DNA from: an uncultured Sutterella sp.
Lineage (GTDB): Bacteria; Pseudomonadota; Gammaproteobacteria; Burkholderiales; Burkholderiaceae_F
Direction: 5' to 3'
Assembly: GCA_905201055.1 (NCBI GenBank)
Contig: CAJKMT010000028.1
Span: 1 to 19,593, forward strand
Length of the DNA: 19,593 nt
Position 1 is the first letter of the stretch. Each line of letters begins with the position of its first letter. The notes below the pieces were generated by a model. That model made no database searches. It saw only the letters and a program-made list of their open reading frames with translations, and was not told the origin of the DNA. Made by a program: the position numbers and the translations under genes. Shown here in pieces: positions 15,510 through 19,593 of the stretch.

Positions 15510-17333
15510 ATGGAAATTGAGTGCAGTAAATGCGGCGCCAAGCTTCAATACGAACCCGGCACCCGCACGCTTCAATGTGAATATTGCGGCAACACCATTG
15601 TCCTTGACGCCGCGGAAGGAACGCTCGAAAGCGCGGACTACATCAAACCCTTCACGCTTGACGAAGACTCGGCCGTGACCGCTGCCCGCGCCTACATGAC
15701 AACGGGCCTCACCACACCTGATGACTTGGCCACCGCGGCCAAGATCACGGAAGTGAAGTTTTTATTTCTGCCCGCATGGGATTGTTCCGGCCAATATAAA
15801 GCCAATTGGAGCGCTTCCTTTGGCTACGACAGAAAGGAAGTCGAGCGCTACTACAACCGCGGTTCCAAACGCTGGGAAACCCGCACACGGACGGTAACTG
15901 ATTGGACGCCGCACTCTGGGACAACAGAGGGAGTCTTTCATTATCTCTGTCCGGCAAGCCACGCCTACCCGAGACACTGCGACTCCATTGTGTTTCATAG
16001 CCGAATCAGCGGATTGGTCTCGTTTGACAGCCGCTACTGCACCGGTGTTGAGCTTTTGCCTTTTCAATTGACCGCCAACGACGCCTTTAAATACGCCAAA
16101 CCGACCTTGGCGCTAAGCGTAGAGCATGCCGTAAAAAACAACCGACTGGGCGATCAGCAAAAGGACTGGAGCTGGAATACAGTGCTCGAATTTGATACTC
16201 CACACAGCGTATACGCGCCGGTTGTTCAAGTCACCTTTGAGTACAAACAGCAAACGTACACAACCACGATTGACGGTTGCGACGGTTCTCATTGTTTAGG
16301 CGATTTGCCTTCAGACAAGGGAAAGGAAGAAATCGAAGCCACCGCCAAAAAGTCATTGCAGTGGGTCATGGTGCCGACCTATGCGGCGATTCTCTTAAGC
16401 GGCGTGCAAATGTTCACGCGCAATGACTACTCGGCTTCAGAGCCCATCATCTGGATCGGTATGGCGGTTGCGGCCCTTTACTCAGCGATCACGTACTATA
16501 AAATTAAAAACGAGAAGAAAAAGTACGATGAAACCTCGGCTCAAATTCGTCGGGCCGCGCTGATTCGCGCTGAGTCGGCCGACGCCAAGATTGATATGAC
16601 CAATGAGGAAATGGCGCAGCTTGCCAATCAGAGCCAGCAAACGATTAAGCCTTACAAACCGGATATCGGAATTAAAAAGTGGCTCTTTGTCCTAGTGACG
16701 ATTTTCTCGCTCTTTTTGTGCACCTACCCGTGGAATTTCGATTCCGACAATCAAGAGACATGGGCTGACGAGAGCTACAGCGCGCCAAGCGCTCCGGCTC
16801 AGTCTGATGCGACTGAACCGCGACAGACTGCGCCCACTGCCACACCAGAAGCGTCTGAATCCCAAGCTCCGATGGAAAGCGGTGTTCATGAAATCACGCT
16901 GGAAGAAGCTCCCGGCACGCTTCTCAATATCCTGAACCAAAAACAATATCAGGCTTCTGAAGCGCGCCAACTTCTTGATTTCATCCAAAGCTTCCCGATT
17001 CCCGAAGTCGGTGAAACGCAAATGGCCGAGCAATTAAACGCGCATGGCATCGAGGCCTTTAATAAAAAGGACTATGCTCTTGCCGCCAAACTTTTTGAGC
17101 GCGCCACCCAAGCCAATCCGATCTTTATAGCCGCGTTCTGCAATCTGTCTGCCGCGCAATTGCATACCAACAATATGCCGGCCGCGGAAATGTCATCCAT
17201 GAGGGCGCTGATACTGGCTCCCTACAATCGTGATATCTGGGAGCTCGTCCGAGTCACTTGCTACCAAAATGGACACGAGACCTGCAGGCGCAATGCGGAA
17301 ATGATATTGCAGGCCATGCAACCCGCCCAATAG
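15510..17333 (+). CDS. Zinc-ribbon / three-TM / TPR membrane protein
   Basis: A 607-residue multidomain protein. An N-terminal C4 zinc ribbon (Cys5, Cys8, Cys23, Cys26) of TFIIB/PriA-like type opens it; such proteins are often misnamed primosomal protein N'. Next is a large soluble region (about 45-280) rich in aromatics and cysteines, with FLPAWDCSGQY and TDWTPHSGTTEGVFHY. TM1 (about 284-303) and TM2 (311-332) are followed by a lysine-rich helical stretch (333-388), TM3 (389-410), a Pro/Ser/Thr/Ala/Glu linker (410-455) and about three TPR-like repeats (505-600). Basic residues before TM1, after TM2 and before TM3 predict a cytoplasmic ribbon and a periplasmic TPR domain; Cys584 and Cys592 could then form a disulfide. 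The ATG is 5 bases after the previous stop. It ends the operon. Function is unknown; a membrane sensor or scaffold is likely. Confidence 0.85.
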   Translation: MEIECSKCGAKLQYEPGTRTLQCEYCGNTIVLDAAEGTLESADYIKPFTLDEDSAVTAARAYMTTGLTTPDDLATAAKITEVKFLFLPAWDCSGQYKANWSASFGYDRKEVERYYNRGSKRWETRTRTVTDWTPHSGTTEGVFHYLCPASHAYPRHCDSIVFHSRISGLVSFDSRYCTGVELLPFQLTANDAFKYAKPTLALSVEHAVKNNRLGDQQKDWSWNTVLEFDTPHSVYAPVVQVTFEYKQQTYTTTIDGCDGSHCLGDLPSDKGKEEIEATAKKSLQWVMVPTYAAILLSGVQMFTRNDYSASEPIIWIGMAVAALYSAITYYKIKNEKKKYDETSAQIRRAALIRAESADAKIDMTNEEMAQLANQSQQTIKPYKPDIGIKKWLFVLVTIFSLFLCTYPWNFDSDNQETWADESYSAPSAPAQSDATEPRQTAPTATPEASESQAPMESGVHEITLEEAPGTLLNILNQKQYQASEARQLLDFIQSFPIPEVGETQMAEQLNAHGIEAFNKKDYALAAKLFERATQANPIFIAAFCNLSAAQLHTNNMPAAEMSSMRALILAPYNRDIWELVRVTCYQNGHETCRRNAEMILQAMQPAQ

Positions 17334-17340
17334 GCTCAAA

Positions 17341-17365
17341 AAAAACCGCACGTCGTGCGGTTTTT
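17341..17365. terminator. Bidirectional intrinsic terminator
   Basis: An 11-base-pair perfect stem (AAAAACCGCAC / GTGCGGTTTTT) closes a 3-base loop, giving T runs on both strands. It lies 7 bases after the zinc-ribbon gene and 17 bases from the stop of the convergent GntR gene, so it probably serves both. Confidence 0.92.
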
Positions 17366-17382
17366 CTTTGCCTATGACAACG

Positions 17383-18120
17383 TTACTTCGCGGAATCCTT
17401 GATATTAATGACGCGCTTTAAAGCGCCCATTGTCGCATCCCGGTCCCTTGCTTTAAGGCCTTCGTATACATCCCAATAAGCCTTCACCCACACTTTCGAA
17501 TGGTTGCCCCGCGGATCATGAATACGAGTGACCGCGTTGCGAATCATGTGTTTTCGAATGGGATCCTTGGCGATGCTGAAGGCATAACTCAATAAAGCAT
17601 TGCCTGAGAGCTTCACAATTTCATTTTGAAGCGCCAAACCGATATCAACCGTTTGGACAAAAGACTGCTGCTTTTCGATCGGGTCTGTGAGTGAATAAAA
17701 GCGACTGACTTCCTGCTCAAAAGCTTCGCAGCAGGCACGCACGCGTTCGAGATCTTCACCATGCCAACGATCAATGGCTAATTTTGCCGCGGCGAGTTCA
17801 ATCACCCCGCGAAACTCCAACGCATCGTCCATTACTTTATCGTTGACATAAAAATCGGCGATTTCAGTCAAGTGTTTATCGAAATCAAACGTGCGAACAT
17901 ACGTGCCTTCGCCGACCCGAGTTTCCAACACACCCAAGGCATTTAAGCGCTGAAGCGCAATACGCACCGTCAAACGATTCACGCCAAAATTTTCCGCCAA
18001 ATCCGCCTCAGAGGGTATTTTCTGGTCGGCGACCCATGTGCCGTCAGCCACCAGTTCCTTCATCTTCTGGCACACCAAATCCGCCGCGGAGGTTTTCTTA
18101 ATTTTTAAACTCTTTGCCAT
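17383..18120 (-). CDS. GntR-family transcriptional regulator, FadR/FCD subfamily
   Basis: A 245-residue DNA-binding regulator. The N-terminal winged helix-turn-helix (about 10-77) carries the GntR signature: IPSEADLAENFGVNRLTVR, LQRLNALGVLETR and GEGTYV. The rest (about 95-240) is an all-helical FCD effector domain. Asp159 is kept, but the usual metal-binding histidines look replaced by Ala163, Tyr215 and Val237, judged by eye against the D-x-x-x-H, E-H and M-x-x-H pattern. I chose the ATG at 18120. A TTG at 18132 would add four residues but lies inside a perfect palindrome that looks like an operator. It is convergent with the zinc-ribbon gene and divergent from the phosphoesterase. Target and ligand are unknown; this subfamily usually senses carboxylate metabolites. 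Confidence 0.92.
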   Translation of the reverse strand: MAKSLKIKKTSAADLVCQKMKELVADGTWVADQKIPSEADLAENFGVNRLTVRIALQRLNALGVLETRVGEGTYVRTFDFDKHLTEIADFYVNDKVMDDALEFRGVIELAAAKLAIDRWHGEDLERVRACCEAFEQEVSRFYSLTDPIEKQQSFVQTVDIGLALQNEIVKLSGNALLSYAFSIAKDPIRKHMIRNAVTRIHDPRGNHSKVWVKAYWDVYEGLKARDRDATMGALKRVINIKDSAK

Positions 18121-18128
18121 ACAAACAC

Positions 18129-18140
18129 TCAAAGCTTTGA
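18129..18140. promoter_or_regulatory. 12-base perfect palindrome upstream of the GntR gene (candidate operator)
   Basis: TCAAAGCTTTGA is a perfect palindrome 8 bases upstream of the chosen GntR ATG. TAGAAT on the minus strand (18153-18148) is a possible -10 just beyond it, so a bound dimer would block transcription, as in GntR autoregulation. The rest of the 200-base divergent gap to 18320 holds a -10-like GATACT (18277-18282) and no gene. Confidence 0.4.
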
Positions 18141-18320
18141 ACTGTAGATTCTAACGATTGCGATATTTTTTCGTCGAATCACCCTACCTCTGCTCTAAAA
18201 ACAGCCTCGGATATTGACTTATGCAGCTTTTCAAAAAAACAGAAGAGCCCTTTATCATTTGTAGAAGGACCGATAGGATACTATTGGTTAAAACTCAAAG
18301 GAATCATTCAATCGATAAAT

Positions 18321-19082
18321 ATGAAGATCCAATACGCCTCTGACTTGCATTTAGCATTCCCGCTAAATTACCGGTACGTTACTTCAAAGGGCTTGTTGCC
18401 TGAAGGTGAGGTATTGGTGTTGGCCGGAGACGTGGCGAATCTTTTTTATTTGCACCGCTTTGATGCTTTTTGGGATTGGTGCGAAAAAAATTTCAAACTC
18501 ACAATTTTTGTCCCGGGCAACCATGATTATTACGAGAAATGGGACAATAAGAAGGATTTAATCGAGCCAGTAAAGGTTAAGATCCGGGATAACGTCCTTT
18601 GTTGCAATAACACCGTTATCCGTCTCAACAACATCGACTTGATTTGCTCAACCTTGTGGTCAAAAATTCCGCCGCAGGCCACCGTTGCTGTAAGCTCCGG
18701 ATTATTAGACTTCCGAGCGATCTACTTTGGAGATCAACGCATCACGGTTACTGACTACAACGAACTCCATGCAGCGGCGTTTGAATTTATCCAGAAAAGC
18801 GTTCAGGAATCGACTGCTGAGAATAAGATCGTCGTCACTCACCATGTACCGAGCTTTGCGGCCAACACGGACTATTTCCGTGATTCTCCGTTGACATCTG
18901 GCTTTACGACGGAACTGGGCAATTGGATTTCCAATACCAATATCGACTATTGGATCTATGGACACTCGCACCGTTCCGTTGAAACAACGATTGGGCAAAC
19001 AAAGCTTCTTTCCAACCAACTGGGCTATTTAACCATGGGGGAAGGAAATGACTACGTTCCCAACAAGACAATAACCATTTAA
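18321..19082 (+). CDS. Calcineurin-like metallophosphoesterase
   Basis: A 253-residue cytoplasmic phosphoesterase with the complete two-metal motif set: DLH (Asp8, His10), GDV (Asp37), GNHDYY (Asn67, His68, Asp69), THH (His174, His175) and GHSH (214-217, with His215 and His217). It is a compact single-domain protein, unlike SbcD, with no signal peptide, so a phosphodiesterase or protein phosphatase acting in the cytoplasm is possible; the substrate cannot be told. The ATG at 18321 matches the usual MKIQYASDLHL opening. The nearest AAAGGA is 18 bases upstream, too far for a normal ribosome site, so translation may be weak. Its codons look more A/T-rich at third positions than those of recJ or tpiA, by eye. 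It stands alone between a GntR gene and an esterase. Confidence 0.9.
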   Translation: MKIQYASDLHLAFPLNYRYVTSKGLLPEGEVLVLAGDVANLFYLHRFDAFWDWCEKNFKLTIFVPGNHDYYEKWDNKKDLIEPVKVKIRDNVLCCNNTVIRLNNIDLICSTLWSKIPPQATVAVSSGLLDFRAIYFGDQRITVTDYNELHAAAFEFIQKSVQESTAENKIVVTHHVPSFAANTDYFRDSPLTSGFTTELGNWISNTNIDYWIYGHSHRSVETTIGQTKLLSNQLGYLTMGEGNDYVPNKTITI

Positions 19083-19173
19083 GCAAGTTCAGCAATACTG
19101 GCTATTTTTAAGAGCTTGATTCCGTTTCCATAACTTCAAAGAAATTATCCACTTCGATATGGGTAAAAACGCT

Positions 19174-19179
19174 TATACT
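19174..19179 (+). promoter_or_regulatory. Possible -10 element (TATACT) for the carboxylesterase gene
   Basis: TATACT lies 67 bases before the esterase ATG in the 164-base gap after the phosphoesterase. No convincing -35 is correctly spaced, and I found no terminator after the phosphoesterase, so read-through is also possible. Confidence 0.3.
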
Positions 19180-19246
19180 GAGTGGAAAATTTTGGAGTAA
19201 GCTACCTAGCGAACAAGTGAACAATTCGACTGGTAAGGAGATTGTA

Positions 19247-19593
19247 ATGACAACCCCGCTCGTTCACACCGTATACGGTGACATAGAAGGTTTCACACAC
19301 GAAGGAATTCAAAAATTTTTCGGCGTGCCCTACTGCAAGGCCCCGATTGGCAACCGACGTTTTCGCCGGCCTGAACCGCTTGAGCCTTGGGAGGGCGTTT
19401 TAAAAGCCACCCAACACAGTCCCATGTGTCCTCAAGGTCCGTCAGACTTGGAATTGGCGATGGGCCCCCTTCATCGTCCGATCGGAGAAGACAGTCTCAC
19501 ACTAACCATTTCTACGCCCGATACCAAAGGCAAACATCCGGTGGCCGTCTGGTTTCACGGTGGCGCCAATATCAGCGGCGCGGGCAATATCGA
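19247..19593 (+). CDS. Type-B carboxylesterase (COesterase family), N-terminal fragment
   Basis: The first 115 codons of a gene that runs off the window. It begins MTTPLVHTVYGDIEGF and shows the carboxylesterase/para-nitrobenzyl-esterase opening FFGVPYCKAPIGNRRFRRPEP, then EDSLTL (usually EDCLTLN in the family) and VWFHGGAN, the start of the oxyanion-hole HGG motif. The catalytic serine, glutamate and histidine lie beyond the edge, so activity cannot be judged. The Cys of EDCL that often forms a disulfide is Ser here, and no signal peptide is visible, which suggests a cytoplasmic enzyme acting on small esters. AAGGAG lies 6 bases before the ATG, the best ribosome site in this part of the window. 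The nearby GntR regulator might control it, but nothing in the sequence links them directly. Confidence 0.88.
   Translation, partial: MTTPLVHTVYGDIEGFTHEGIQKFFGVPYCKAPIGNRRFRRPEPLEPWEGVLKATQHSPMCPQGPSDLELAMGPLHRPIGEDSLTLTISTPDTKGKHPVAVWFHGGANISGAGNI

Noticed and set aside
19145..19153. TTATCCACT as a DnaA box upstream of the esterase
   Set aside because: The last base breaks the consensus and no second box lies nearby.

Overview
The window looks like chromosome of a moderate-GC betaproteobacterium, most likely a gut Burkholderiales lineage such as Sutterellaceae. I infer this from the start of enolase next to a Cys-type KdsA, an RpfE-like gene overlapping recJ, and tpiA-secG-tRNA-Leu(GAG). 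No database comparison was possible. I see no rRNA, CRISPR array, insertion sequence, phage or plasmid gene.

Layout, left to right. Bases 1-997 (minus strand) hold kdsA (Kdo-8-phosphate synthase, LPS core) and the first codons of eno. Diverging from kdsA is a UPF0371/DUF1846 gene (1228-2712). It shares a strong bidirectional terminator with a convergent CDF-type zinc exporter (2789-3754). Bases 3938-8077 are a plus-strand housekeeping block: an RpfE-like gene overlapping recJ, then tpiA with its own promoter, secG, and tRNA-Leu(GAG) with a terminator. An EamA permease (8221-9066) follows. It meets sbcC tail to tail, both stop codons sharing one CTAG. sbcD and sbcC (13557-9063, minus) encode the Mre11/Rad50-like nuclease; with recJ, two DNA repair systems are present.

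The most interesting region is 13841-17333: three tightly packed, apparently co-transcribed genes closed by a terminator. They encode a cytoplasmic SPFH protein with a SHOCT tail, a four-TM protein with a helical cytoplasmic tail, and a 607-residue protein with a zinc ribbon, three TM segments and a probably periplasmic TPR domain. I read this as a possible membrane-surveillance complex related in plan to the PspA-associated YdjG/YdjH/YdjI proteins of Bacillus, but with no pspA in view.

The last 2.2 kb is accessory: a FadR-type GntR regulator whose FCD domain seems to have lost its metal-binding histidines, a stand-alone calcineurin-like phosphoesterase, and the start of a type-B carboxylesterase cut by the window edge.

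Gaps between genes are short. The three longest (998-1227, 13558-13840, 18121-18320) are divergent promoter regions and are described below.
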